Source of the DNA: Mesostigma viride
Lineage: Eukaryota; Streptophyta; Mesostigmatophyceae; Mesostigmatales; Mesostigmataceae
Length of the DNA: 64,000 nucleotides
Direction: 5' to 3'
NCBI GenBank assembly: GCA_009746045.1
Contig: RPFO01000670.1
Coordinates: forward strand, 1,633,476 to 1,697,475
The first letter of the stretch is position 1, and every line of letters starts with the position of its first letter. Positions 43,983-55,814 of the stretch are shown piece by piece. A program made the position numbers and the translations under genes. The notes beneath the pieces are model-generated. The model was given only the letters and a program-made list of their open reading frames with translations. It did not search any database and had not been told where the DNA came from.

Positions 43983-45157
43983 CTATAAACGCCGCTAAAT
44001 GGAATATAAAGGGTTTTACGTGCCGTCACCAGCAAGACATTCCAGGCCCCGCAGGTTTACTGGGCTAATCTTCGCAAGATAACAATCTAGGACGTTGTAA
44101 CCCTGAGTACGACGGTCGGAAGTTCACCGCGTTCTCCAACTACTCCAGACAGTTTCTTCAATTGTTGGGCTGGACTGTCGCCAAGGCGCAATGTCGTGGT
44201 TTGAGAAATGTGATCCTTTATTATTCTTTCTTTGAGTAACGAATGCTCCTTCTTTATTCGACTCCAAGCCTTGAATGGGCGACGAGATACAACGGAAAGT
44301 ACTCAGGTCGTAAGCTTACGCGCAATCGCTTTCACGGTGCGCGGTAAAATGGGGGGCAAAAAAACTCATAGCGCGCACGGTGCTCATCAGTTTGGGGAGT
44401 TCCACCTATGTACAGTTATGCGTGCAGCGTACCGCATCTGCTAATCAGAATAGCAGCCTCTACGAAGTGCTAGTGCTATTTAGTAGTAATAATTAGGCCG
44501 GCATTAGGGATATGTTCCTCTGCCAGTCAACAAGAGGCAACAAACGACGGATCAGTGGGACGCCAGAAGTTAAAAGTTGGTTAGTATATGTACCGATTCA
44601 ACTCACATCTATGCAGCCAACTGGCAGCCCCATCCATCCCGCGCTGTTGCCGCTGCCCGCGCCTAGCTATGGTACACGTTTATTAACGGACAGCTCACAG
44701 CCCCCACAAAATATCAAACACCGAACCTGTCTCCCAGTGTCCAGTTTGGTGTGCAGCAGTGCAGGGACATTAACCTCGCAAGTCGCATGTAGTGGACGTC
44801 GGTCCACATTTCAAAATTACCAAGAGGCAAGAGCGAGCCCAGAGCCGACGGCCATTGTTAGCCTTGTTATGAAGTGTGGAAATTGTTGAGTGGCAATTGG
44901 TGATTATTGCCGGCACGCTGAGCATTATCGTGGAGTAAAATGCTCTAATATGCTCCATATCCCAGTAGACGTCCGCGGGTGATCAATGCGCACGTTTGCG
45001 CGAGATAATTGGGAACGCGCGTTTGTGCCGAATATGAACCTACCAGACGTAGAAGACGGATGCCGATTTGGAGATTTGGCTAAGCTTAGATCTGACCGCC
45101 CCGCAGAGACCGTGGCAGTGCTGCTTCAATAAACTAATTTAAAAACTCAATTTGAGC
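43983..45157. promoter_or_regulatory. Divergent intergenic region, SAM gene / CxxC gene
   Basis: The two genes point away from each other. No recognised promoter motif. A 125-codon open frame at 44,512-44,889 has no family signature and I do not call it. Confidence 0.4.
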
Positions 45158-46864
45158 ATGGGCCTCAACGTCAGCGTACAGGTTAGCCACTTTGATTTGA
45201 TGTCAATTGAGGGTGCATTTCAAGCGCAAACGCGTACCTTTCAGTTTATGTGTACGCATCATCCTGAATGACTCACTGTAATTCTTGCGGTTTTCTCGAA
45301 TCGCAGAAATACGAGCCGAAAATTATCGTCTCTTGCAAGAAATGCGGTGATTCTGGCCTTGTAAGGTAAGGCCTTGACAGTTTTGGGGGTTGAAAGGCCA
45401 CTTGCCTGCATGGGTACCACGTTTAAGGACAACCAATTAGCCAAGTTGCCAGAAGGAAGCAAGTTGGTCACCTTGACCTGCTAAAATCTGTCTGTCGTGC
45501 TAGCGGATGGATGTCCAATACATCCTTGGTGGAGTCAGTATTTCCATGGCTTAAAAAAAACACTCTGTTACTTGGATCCATATATTCCAGACTTCAAGTG
45601 CAAGCTCTCGGGTGCCCTCTGGGTGCCTTGAATGTTTTCGCATGATGGTGGGATCTGCCCAACAATGTGTCGTAATGTGACCGGTATACTTTGATTATAC
45701 TTACACTTTGTGAATACTAGGTCATCAATGCGTGTTGCGTCTATCTGAGCTGGGCTTGTGAACGGTGTGCCATACGCTGAGCTCCCCACACACCAGACGC
45801 GTGTCGCCAAGTCCCACTTCTGCCAGCAGGCATGGCCCGTATTTGCGGTTTTAATTACAGGGGCATGTATGGACAATGTCCCTAACAGCTCGGCGCATAT
45901 AGGCTTGGTGAGGGGTAGGATCTGCTTTGGTTTTGAGTGGAAGGTCTCTGGCCGGTGCAGAGTGGACCGGTCAGTAAGGGAGCCCTGTGACATTTCACTT
46001 TCTCCCCAAAGAACACACGGGTCTGAGGTAGCCTCCTACCTGGCTGTGTTCCTCTCACCCCCCGTTCATACGCGCGACCCCCCCCACCCGGTATCCCATA
46101 CCATGCACTCCTCATCCCATGCGCCCCTCCTCCCGTGCCCCCCTATGATGGTATGCCTGTCCGAATATTATGTCTGATGGACTAGCAAGCGATATGTCAC
46201 GACGCACGTATGCGTGAACGTGTGTGGGTCTGCCCGTAGTTGAGAGCATGCGCAAACCGGCAAATCCAAGGTCCTTTGTACTTCTGCCCGGTTTGCCACC
46301 CCCCTCACTTGCTGCCCCCATCTATCTCGTTGCCGGCCAGGTGCTGGTCGTGTGCTGGCGCTGGCACGGTCAAGATGTGGAGCACCGACAAGCCGTGCCC
46401 CACGTGTGCGTCCGCCGGCAAGCAGGAGAACCCGGACCGCCAGTCCTTCCCCTCCCAGTTCCTCTCCTTCACGAAAGAGGAAGAGGCCCAGAACAGCAAG
46501 CGCGGCGCGGGGCCCAACTGGGAGGCTGGCTACATGCCGTGCCCAGTCTGCCGCGAGTTGTTGACGGAGCAGCGCAAGGCGCCGCAGTGGAAGCGGTACC
46601 AGGTGGGTGGGGGATACGCGCGCGTGTGGGCGCGGTGGGGGGAACCGAGCGCGCGTGTGAGCGCGGTGGAGGCATGCTCACATAGTTTGATGCAGCCCCC
46701 TCGGCTCTAGGACGAAGCGTGCGCTTTCTATGTTTGTTGTTATGTTTCTACTTTCAACTAGCACACATAGCCAGCTGTGGGCGCGGCCGGTGTATGACAT
46801 GATTCACGCTCGCGAGGGTGTGAGTACATCCTTTTACTCTGCAAGTGCTTATCGGCGGGGCTAA
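45158..46864 (+). CDS. Small DnaJ-type CxxC zinc-binding protein
   Basis: Four exons, 45158-45181, 45307-45365, 46341-46602 and 46775-46864, joined in phases 0, 2 and 0, encode 144 residues. Four CxxC pairs are visible: C18/C21 (CKKCGDSG), C29/C32 (CWSCAGAG, a classic CxxCxGxG), C47/C50 (CPTC) and C95/C98 (CPVC). Four such pairs are the zinc-binding pattern of the DnaJ cysteine-rich domain, but no J domain is present, as in BSD2-like plant proteins. The spacing between pairs 3 and 4 is unusually long (44 residues). The central two exons are convincing; the 8-residue first exon and the last exon (LWARPVYDMIHARE ... stop) rest on splice signals and phase only. A TGTAA at 46,871, the polyadenylation signal of many green algae, follows the stop. 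Confidence 0.7.
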
Positions 46865-46870
46865 TTGTGT

Positions 46871-46875
46871 TGTAA
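46871..46875 (+). terminator. Candidate TGTAA polyadenylation signal
   Basis: TGTAA lies seven bases after the proposed stop of the CxxC protein. This pentamer is the usual signal in chlorophyte nuclear genes. It would leave an unusually short 3' UTR. Confidence 0.35.
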
Positions 46876-46899
46876 ATACGTAGCACTTGAGAGCTTCTT

Positions 46900-48780
46900 A
46901 AATGTAGGAACCATGGGAGGAATTTTTGGCTGAAAAAATTCCTATCACATTTGTCACACGGTTGCTGCGGAGTGGCTATGGTTGTAGGCATGTGTGAATG
47001 AGCCGTGGGATCAGGGCCAAGTGCGGGCCTTTTCTAGAATTCAGAACATAGAATTCAAGAGCAGGGCCCCCGTTATGGGTGCAGGACACGTATCAATGTT
47101 TGACGTGGCCCCACAGCCAAGGGGACGGTACTGCACAAGGGGATAGCACAAACAAGGTGGTTACACAAATAGGGGATGGCCGCTGTGCCTGCTGTGTCTT
47201 TGCCCCAAGTATCCTGGGCCCGCGCTTGGCTGTTCATGCCACGTGCACGGATGATGGATGCACGTAACTCGTGCAGGGGTGATCGATGCAATTAATTCTT
47301 GCAGGGGTGATCGATGCCATTGGTTCATATCGAAGAGTGAGGGGTGATCGATGCAATAGGCACGCCACATGAGTACTGATGGCCCACAATGGCATAGCTG
47401 TTGGTTGTGCATCCTTTCCGTACACATGGTGAGTGCCATGCCTGGCTGCATGCCTGCCCAAGTGCCCATCCATGGAGACTGCATGCACATGCTTGCACGC
47501 ACGGGATGCCTCCTGTTGGTGCTGACAGCTCCGTCGTGCCTCTGTTTTGCCCGGCCCTGTGTGGGTTGTGCGTGCGGTGTGGCCCCCGCAGTTTGGACGA
47601 GACACAGTCACACCTTGACACCACGGCCAACAGCGACTGTGCACAGTGAGAGAGTGGATATTGGCCTTGCTGGCTGCGTGGCAGCTGGCATCAATGCGCC
47701 ATGCCAGGAAATGGCCCGAAGAACGATCTGATCTGGACATGGCATGTTGGTTCCCTGACATGGCAGCGATGCACAGTTGTTGGAGGGTGAGGGGACGGCG
47801 CATGGAAGCCAGCCGGCTAATCTAACACACTCCAGTAGTAGACATGCCTAGCTAGCTAGCCATGCACGGAGACGAGAAGGGCAGCGACCGCCCACTGTCC
47901 CAGGAGATTACATAGCGACACAAATATCCATGCAATATAACATGAAGCGAAGTTTAACAATCGTGATGGAACGATAAAAGAATTGCGCATTATCAAGGAG
48001 ACAACCAGAGCAGGCCAGAAATCGGGAGAATCCAGACCATGGTAGCTCGAGCGTGCCGTTTTCTTTTCCGAGTGGTTCATGGTGATGAATATCAATCAAG
48101 ATGCATGCGCAAAATGTTTAGCTACCTTGTTCATTGAAATTTGAATGAATGATTATGTCATATACGTACCCCTGCATGAGAAGGGGCAATATGGCCTTTA
48201 ATACATTCTGGGCTACTTAATTCCTGCATGGGTCCATGTCGATGGATCAATCAGCTCCGCCACAGATTTTGACTCTAGCTGTTCAATGTACACTACACGG
48301 ATCTTGATACCTCGGTCGTTGTAGTATCCGTACTGTCATTATAAAGTGATCAACATATCGATCATGCACCTTACGCCCCAAAAAACTGGGTCATTGAGCA
48401 TGAGACAACTATTCCTAGATGGTAGTATACATAGCTTTCTTAATGTTGTCTCACTTAATTACTGATACACTTATGTCCATACGGCCACTGGGAACATGCT
48501 GACCTGTCAAATCCGTCTCTGACTCAACCTGAGCCTTAAATTACCGGCCACCAGAGAAGGGAGCAGCAAGCAGGGGAGGGGTTTGCCACATCGAGTCTAA
48601 TTAAAAAAAGTTCAAGGCGAGAGGCCGCCACCTATAGCACTGCCTCACAGGTTACCTACGAGGTATGCCATTCAAATGCATGCATGCATGGTGCCTGCGA
48701 TTCCTATAGGCAATCCTATGGGCCGAAGTCCTCAACAACCTCACACAATGTTCAAACCCAACAAGACTATATTGGTGGAA
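46900..48780. other. Repeat-poor intergenic stretch
   Basis: No gene found. Three short GGGGTGATCGATGC repeats lie at about 47,275-47,355, one copy of the AAGGAGACAACCAG family at 47,992, and an inverse R5 piece near 48,165-48,240. Confidence 0.5.
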
Positions 48781-48859
48781 ATCCGACCCCGTGAGACAGG
48801 TCCGGCATTACACGAAGTATGACAACAAAGGAACAGGGACATACTCATGAAAAGCACCG

Positions 48860-49204
48860 GTGGCCGGCCCATGGGTGACGGAACGGGTATACTTGCCTCA
48901 CACACAACCAAGTAGTGGGCCCTCTACACGGTGCGGCAGTGCTGGTAGCCAGCACCTCTTCAGCCCACACAGTTGGCCAGACAGGAATGATGAAGGCCAC
49001 GCGAAGAAGAGTGTGAAGAAGACTGCCCCAGCCGCTGCATGGTACCACCGCGCCGCCGGCCCTCGTGTGCGGGCCAATTCAAACGTCGATCACAAGGCCC
49101 TGGTGGGATCGATACACCTCCGGCCTGAGGGGAACAGGAACCGAGATGACAACATTACTCTGCCAGTAGCCAGGGTGCCCGACCAACTAACGATCTTGCC
49201 CTGA
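48860..49204 (+). pseudogene. Possible LINE endonuclease remnant
   Basis: An open frame of 114 codons ends with RVRANSNVDHKALVGSIHLR, which resembles the SDHxxV end of the AP-type endonuclease of non-LTR retrotransposons. Only this short match is seen, so the assignment is weak. Confidence 0.25.
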
Positions 49205-49259
49205 ATTTATGCCCTGTATCGATGTTGAGTAGGCCCATGTACCCTCACAGCCACGAGCC

Positions 49260-51215
49260 ACGAGCCACGAGGTAGCCATGGCTGTCGGAGCTCATAACTT
49301 TCACGTTTGAGCGCCGAATTCAGCTGTGAATATCACAATCGCTTCGTCTTTCTAAGACGCACATGCTGATATAATTTCCCGACGCTAAATATTACGCAAT
49401 ATACGATGAGCAAACGCCTCTCGACGCAACGCAGCCTGGCGGCTGCGCTCGGCAATGAAAATACGCCTGCAGCTTCGGCTGCCGCTTCGCCCACCGGCCC
49501 AGATGGCAACGGTGACACTAGTAGGGCACTGGTGCTCGCCCAGCCTCCCGGGCTCGAGCTCGCCATCAGCATCGCCTGAACCTAAGCGCAGTCGCTCTGC
49601 TGAGCCGCCCTGGGAAGAGCGCTCCTTTGACGTCAACAGCCCCGACTTCTGGCAACGCAGCCCCACTTGGATTATGGAAGACTTTTATTACGGCAATCAC
49701 GCCTCGCTTCTAGCCCTGTGCGTGTACCTCACGTCCCACAACCGTGGCCGCTGGCCTGGTGACGGCAGGCTTGTCGACCCTGCCGATGCTCTCCCAATCA
49801 TTCACCGCATGCCTCGCCCCGAGCTTCAACGCTTCGCCCTCTGCTCCCTTCTTGGACGCTCCGAATCCGAGCTCTGGGCTCCCAAACCGCCCCCCTTCCC
49901 CTCCGAAGCCTCCATCCGCACCCTCCTCAAGGAAGCTTTCGAGCAGCACGTGACCCCTCTTGCCGCAGATGTGGCGGCACTTGGCGGCACGCTGGCTGCT
50001 GAGCTCCCCACCATCCCCACCGCCACCGCCACCCTCCTCGCCTCCACCCCCCCCCTCCGTCTCCACCGACTCCATCACCGCCCAGCTCCGCGACATCGAC
50101 CAGCGCCTCAAGGATAATGCAATCGCTATCGAGGTCTTGCAGAACACAGCCGGCCTCACCGCCCAGGCAGTGAAGGACATTGCCGCCAAGCCAGCCCCGG
50201 CTGGCCTGGCCGGCGATGCTCCTCCCATCACGACCTGGGCGGACATGCTTAAGCAACATACCACCTCCACCACCTCCGCCGTCGCAGCCCAGCTCCAGCG
50301 GCAGACGCTTGACCTCCGCGAGGAGGCCGAGCTCGCCAAGCGCAGCCTCAACGTCATTGGACATCAAGAATCTCAAGATGGAGGAAGGTGAGAATTCCGA
50401 GAAGCTTGCGCGTGCTTTTGAGAGAGAAATCCTTGATCGCATGGGCCTTACTGGTGAGATCGAGCTGGCCGCCCACCGCCTTCCCCGCGCGCGGGGTAAG
50501 GCCGGGCCGCCCCCGCTCCTTCTCACCTTTAAGACCCCGGCGGACAAGATTTCTTTTCTCAGACGCCGCAAGCGGCTCGAGAAGACTCTCTTCACCCTTG
50601 ACGACGACTTGACCCTGGCACAGCAACAACGGCGACGGGAGCTATGGTCGACCTACCTCCAGCTCCGGCAGACCAAGGCGGGCCAGCCGGTGTACTGGAA
50701 GGGGGCGGCCATCTACGTCGGCCACAAGCCCTGGCAAGCGACCCCCTCGACCACCGCGGCCCCAGCAACTCCAGCCCCAGCCTAGGGGAATACAGCAGTA
50801 GTGTAGAATAGTTAGACAGTGGCCTTGTACATGCCCGCCTACTACAGGCACTATACCAGCTGAGGCCTAGCCTTTTAGTCATGTACATGTGTGCCTATGA
50901 TGTGCCACACTCCAGACGATGCCTAGCCTTATTTAGTAATGTTGTGCCCATGCAGGGAGTCACTCTCTGCTGAGAAGCCATGCCATAGCTCTTGTATAGC
51001 CATGATGATCTTCCCCCTCACAGGCATGCTCCCCCCTTACCCGGGCATAGCGTGATAGACCATGAGGGTGCGGGGGCCCTGGTGCACCTAGAGCAAGTGT
51101 TGTTTACATTCCCACCCTTGCAGGAAGTAGCTTAGAATGTATTATAGGCTCATATGCCCCTTCTCAGGGCTATGTGCTACATATACTCCCAACGGAGTTA
51201 TGTTCCTAATTAATT
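49260..51215 (+). mobile_element. ORF1p-only retroelement copy
   Basis: The copy has a leader (49,260-49,405) shared with the 20.5-20.65 kb copy, the frameshifted ORF1p-like gene, and a 3' part ending in repeat R5 (51,060-51,215). No reverse transcriptase is present between the ORF1p stop and the end. Confidence 0.6.
49406..50785 (+). pseudogene. LINE ORF1p-like protein, frameshifted copy
   Basis: The start MSKRLSTQRSLAAALGNENT (49,406) ends early by a frameshift; the overlapping frame continues with ASPEPKRSRSAEPP, DFWQRSPTWIMEDFYYGNHA, a helical stretch, QHVTPLAADVAALGGTLAAE, then in another frame DIDQRLKDNAIAIEVLQNTA and ADMLKQHTTSTTSAVAAQLQ with LDLREEAELAKRSLNVI (coiled coil and first RNA-recognition strand), and finally, to 50,785, LAAHRLPRARGKAGPPPLLL, RRRKRLEKTLFTLDDDLT and QQQRRRELWSTYLQLR. 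The last part matches the RNA-binding core of LINE ORF1 proteins (GTRIFIxEDLT-like, then K/R-rich helix). At least three frameshifts; this is the longest of four copies in the window. Confidence 0.8.
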
Positions 51216-51220
51216 AATGT

Positions 51221-51990
51221 ACCCTCATGCAGGATCAGGGCATCTGGTGCTGCATCCATCCGGCAAGGTTCCAGCTGCGTGGTGAGGCCCGCCTCCCACG
51301 CGCGATGACCTCGAAGGTCCTTGCCAACAGCCTGATGGCCTCTGTCATGCCGCCATCCGGGCAGACGGGCCAGGGCTTGATAAAAGGAGTTGACGTCTGG
51401 AAATCCGGCCTAGCTGTACAGGAAGCCAACCACTGTGGTAGCTTGCGAAGTAGCAGCCGTTAGGTACGCGACGATAACCGTTGGGTTATTAACGATGTGT
51501 GACCCCACCGGGTGACGCCTGACAGCACTCGAAAACAACATGGTGGCCGTACAGTGCCCTATAGGTCAGCATGGTAGCCGGTAAGCAATACCCGGGCGCG
51601 ATACATACATGCATGGATTGGCGGTAAGCAGCACCTGCCGGCGCGATCTATATATGAATGGATTGCAGTCACCGATCGAGGTACGGTGCTACGCAGGATG
51701 CGTTGACAAGGAACTTCAACACGACCACCACTGTCACCATTTTCAAAACACATCTCTAATACTGGCATAATGACATCAAGGAGGCATAATTAAAAAAAAA
51801 TTAAATTATAACATGCCTCCGTGGGGAGGTCATGTAGCACATATTTCATGATGGATGGGGTGGAGGAAGCCGCGTGATCGAACTATCCTAACTCTATCTA
51901 GAAAATTATAAGGAGGCATAATGACATGGTTATATTCATACATAATTGTATATACGAAGAAATCCACTCACTTATCGGAATGTCAAATAC
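51221..51990. other. No recognisable gene
   Basis: I see only short tandem-like phrases (CATAATGACAT, GGAGGCATAAT) near 51,770-51,930 and no coding feature. Confidence 0.4.
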
Positions 51991-51994
51991 AATA

Positions 51995-52735
51995 TATAAC
52001 ATTCATTGATAAATTACGGTGGTGAGATTGGCGTGCAACATAAGGTTAAAACCCCGAAGAGAAGAAGAACCCTGAAGAAATAGTAATCTGACACGGACAT
52101 CCAAGGATCACGCCAGCTGCACAAGGTACAACCAACTACATCACAAAACTACGACACACAGCCACATCGCTGCCGCGGCCCCCCATGCAGGCCTGGGAGG
52201 GATCTAGACCGCATGGGTCGCGACAAAGTCGGCCCGGGTGTGGCAGAATAACACATCAGCCACAGTGCGAGTGAGGGCGAGTCGGTGACAGGCGCTGCCG
52301 CCAATGGCGAGGATCACGTGCAGGCAGACCACGGGGCGGTCTGACCCTCGAGGTCGAGGCGGTCTTTACGGCGCTGGCAGCACTCGTGGAAAAACTCCGC
52401 TGTCTTTGGGCCCATGGCCTTGAACTCCTCAAGGACAAAGGGGATGACCCGGTGGGGCCCCACATATTTACCGGCCGTAGGAGGCAAACTTGTCGCGCTC
52501 AGCCACAGCTCGGCAGCAGCGCCGGTATCCACATGCAGCCGCCCGGAGGATGTGGCGACCGGAGAGCGGCCGAGCCACGGAGACATCGATGAGCAGGTGG
52601 CAACCCTGCCCGTCGTAGTCAAGCACCGAAGCACGGTAACTGAATGCCGGGGCGGTGGTTGGGTGCCGTAGAGGGCGGCCCCATCCGCGTCCTCGCACTT
52701 GATGGTGGAGTGGGGAAAGACCGACCGAACCATGG
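51995..52735 (-). pseudogene. LINE C-terminal region and 3' tail
   Basis: On the minus strand two frames encode DVSVARPLSGRH followed by AVAERDKFASYGR, and GKYVGPHRVIPFVLEEFKAM + GPKTAEFFHECCQRR. This succession, a D-V-T/S strand and then a KY...PFVxExFGxxGPxAxxFF block, is the conserved C-terminal region found in many non-LTR retrotransposon polyproteins. The tail 52,310-51,995 matches the plus-strand fragment at 5,190-5,545. Frameshifts show that it is not functional. Confidence 0.7.
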
Positions 52736-53215
52736 CACACTACATGCCCACCCGGAGGAGAGCGGTATGGAGATAGAGGAGGAACCAGTTCTGGTTTTGC
52801 TGGCCACCCCGCCATGTACGCGATGTAGTGCGTCCCCGGCCGGCCAGTAGTATCGAGAGCAATGAAGCCCGCAGCTGCCGCTGGTCGATCGATGCACCTG
52901 CCGTGATGACTAGAGGTTGCGGGGCAAACAGCCCCAACTGAATATATAATACAATATATATAACACCGGGATATATAACACCATATATATAACCGGGAGG
53001 ACCGGCTGGACCTGGAGGGCCAGCGGGCCCCATGGTCGGCGCGGACCTGGACGTCATATTCAGTTGGCGTCAACTACGCTTGTCGGTGGCGCTGACTCGG
53101 GCCATGGCTGACATCATGCTCCGCCGTACGCGGGCTGATTTGCGGTGCAGCAGGGCTATTAGGTTCCTCCCGTTAGGAGTTTCCATTGGTCTTATCGTAG
53201 TATAGAGCTTTGACT

Positions 53216-53312
53216 GACATGGCTCTGTATATAGGTTTATATATAGCTGGGCGTTTGCTTTGGTTTGAGTGATTTCACTCTGCTGTAAGTAATTATATTT
53301 TTAATATATATA
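53216..53312. repeat. Dispersed repeat shared with the LTR element
   Basis: Second copy of the sequence at 9,583-9,680, with a small insertion (TATATATAGC). Confidence 0.7.
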
Positions 53313-54167
53313 ACATTTGGCGGCATGAGGCATCATTCATGTGCGTCAACGCTCCGACACGTCGCCTCCCGGTACTGCGCAGGTGTCTCAGTGACCAGTG
53401 AGTGCTCGGAGTGATCTGCGGGGGGACGGAAACTGAGAATCCTGTAAGCTCAGCGAAAAGCGACATTATAACAGCAAAGGCCGGAATTAGGGGTTGTAGT
53501 GCAGCCCACGACGACCACTTTTTACTGAGCTCGCAATATTAATATGATGTACACATCACTTCGACAAGTGATGGTCACCGCTAACGTTGTGAAGTGTAAA
53601 TTAATTTCATCATATAGCACCCCTCCTCTTGATCGCGATAACGCGACCATCGGCGTTGGATGTACGACGGCCGTATCACGCGGGCCAGGGAATGAATACT
53701 GGGATCCCTTTGTGTAACAGCTGTCCTTGAGACCCCGCCGACCTTAGTTCCATTGTACTACGCAAGCTCATCATCACTCCGCGTACCGGCACGTGCCGGC
53801 CGGTTTCATGCCGCCTGTATCAGTATGCGGAGCTCAGTCTGGCGATGCAGTGAAATTCGATTTCAATCTGGTTGTCGCAGTTCTCATGATTGATCTTGTC
53901 ACTCGGTTGTCACGTCTGGCAGTTGTGATGACTTCACTGACTCACTTGGCTTGTGAGTTGTGCGAGGGTTCGGCAGTCAGCCGGCTCATGACTTCAGTTT
54001 GATCATCATGATGGCAGTCAGCGGGCAGTGGTGGTCGGTGTTCTGGTGGTGTTATCATAACTACATGGTGGTGTACTGGTGTATACGTGTACACACGTGG
54101 ACACTGTACCTATACTGTGTCGATCGGCGCGTGCCGCGCACGGTGCGCAGCCCGCTGCCCCAACCCG
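53313..54167. other. No recognisable gene
   Basis: AT-moderate intergenic DNA. Nothing with coding or repeat signatures that I can support. Confidence 0.4.
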
Positions 54168-54169
54168 TA

Positions 54170-55169
54170 CAGTCATTCCCGCGTTAAGTTGCGTTTCCTA
54201 AGGTTGCGTTCCCGCGTTAAGTTGCGTCGCCGAGTTTTGGGGGGCGACCGCAACTTAAGCATGGAGGCCATCGCAACTTAACGCGGTACTGACTCAATTT
54301 GTAGGTGTCAGGCCATTTTTGGCCGCGCAGGAGGCCATTTTTTGCCAAGTCCGGACACGCTACGTGATTTTAGGCAGCAAAATACGCAAGCCCCACTGGC
54401 GCGCAAATTTCCCCGCCTGCTGGCCGGCTTAGGTGAAAAGCGCGAATGCAACCTGACAAACTCAGTTTTGCAGCCTGCGGGCTGCGGCTGTACATAAGAA
54501 TCCACGACCATTAATTAATTAATAGACACGTGACTGCCGGCCGGCGTCACGTGAGCATAATGAGTCCTCCGCAGTGGGAGGGGAACATAGTAAGAATGGC
54601 ACGACCATGCAGGGTCTGTAATTGAGACATCTTGCCGGAAATTACCACCATCATGCCGCCGGAATGCACCACAGAAGGGCAAAGACAAGCGGGTCGTTGA
54701 GGCCACAGGCAGTCTCGCTGCCTGTGGCCTCCATGCTGTTATCATGATTATTGATTGTTTACATGTGAGGCCATTGGCAGTAAGTGAAGCTTCCCTCACG
54801 ACTGTTCCCATGGTTTGTCACAGTCAAACGTGAAGCCGGCTAGCAATTAAGTAACCCGCCATAAAGAGAGCCGAAGTCAGAGGATTAAAACACACATTTG
54901 TGGTATAAAACGCAGGCACTGCGTGGCTGCCCACGGCGTGTTTTGCAGCCCGCCTTCGTCCAAAATATCTGGCCTGGAAAATGGACTTTGGCCGGCTTTG
55001 ACGCTGCAGATGGATCGGGCTTGACGAGAGCTGTCGAATGCCGTATAGAAGTCTGTCAGTGGAGGAGGTGGTGGGCTGCTAGCCTAATTCTACCGTTAAG
55101 TTGCGTTCCCGCGTTAAGTTGCGGCGCCAAATTTTAGGGGGCGATCGCAACTTAACGCGGGAATGACTG
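54170..55169. mobile_element. 1,000-bp TA-flanked MITE
   Basis: The left end CAGTCATTCCCGCGTTAAGT and the right end are exact inverse copies over about 27 bases, each flanked by TA (54,168-54,169 and 55,170-55,171). Further GTTAAGTTGCG and CGCAACTTAA units lie just inside both ends, and one inverted copy near 54,270 suggests that a smaller 125-bp version could be nested. No transposase. The ends and TA target fit the Tc1/mariner/pogo group. Confidence 0.9.
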
Positions 55170-55667
55170 TACTAGGAGCCCGTTCTCAGTTGTCTCGAGT
55201 TCTGTCTCGACTCTCGACCGTCACGGCGCACCGTGCGGGCCAGCAGCCAGCACGCCCAGCACCGGTTGTACTAAAAAGGCCCGCGCGCCGCGTCACGGGG
55301 TATCCTGGTTGCCGGTTGCCGTTCGTCGGGAAGACGGGAACTCCGATTCTGTACGCGTGGTTGTCCCCAGCGTGGTTGTTGTTGATCATGACTTGTTGTT
55401 GTTGTTGTTGACTTGGTGTTGTCCCACGCCGCATTGTGCAGCATTGCACCGGCGCGGGAATAACGTACAGCGCTGGAACAACAACAACTCAACTCAACGC
55501 CGCAATGTGCAGAGATTCTATCGGGGCACGTTCCGGCGGGCGGCGTGGGAATCAACTAACGGAATCAACTAGCGCATTACTGCAGTTCAGGTTGAGATTG
55601 TACGGACGTACTGTTCACGTCAGCTGAAGGAATAGTGCATGGTGCCTGCTTGCGGTGGCATGTGTAG

Positions 55668-55814
55668 CTTGTCTCACTGGACCCGAGTGGGACCAGCGCT
55701 ATAGTGGTCACGAGGGCCGACTTGTAGTCACGAGGGCCGCATGGCCCGAGTGACTACAAGTCGTCCCGAGTGGCCACTAGAGCGCTGCGTCCCACGAGTG
55801 TCCAGTGAGACAAG
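55668..55814. repeat. 147-bp fold-back (palindrome)
   Basis: The sequence starting CTTGTCTCACTGGA is nearly the inverse complement of itself, centred near 55,741, ending TCCAGTGAGACAAG. A few mismatches break perfection. Downstream (55,815-55,890) are more GTGGGACAAGT and AACTTGT units. It may be a fold-back MITE. Confidence 0.9.

Noticed and set aside
44512-44889. Possible transit-peptide exon upstream of the CxxC gene
   Set aside because: No donor in a phase that joins the next exon and no family signature; the 8-residue exon at 45,158 fits better.
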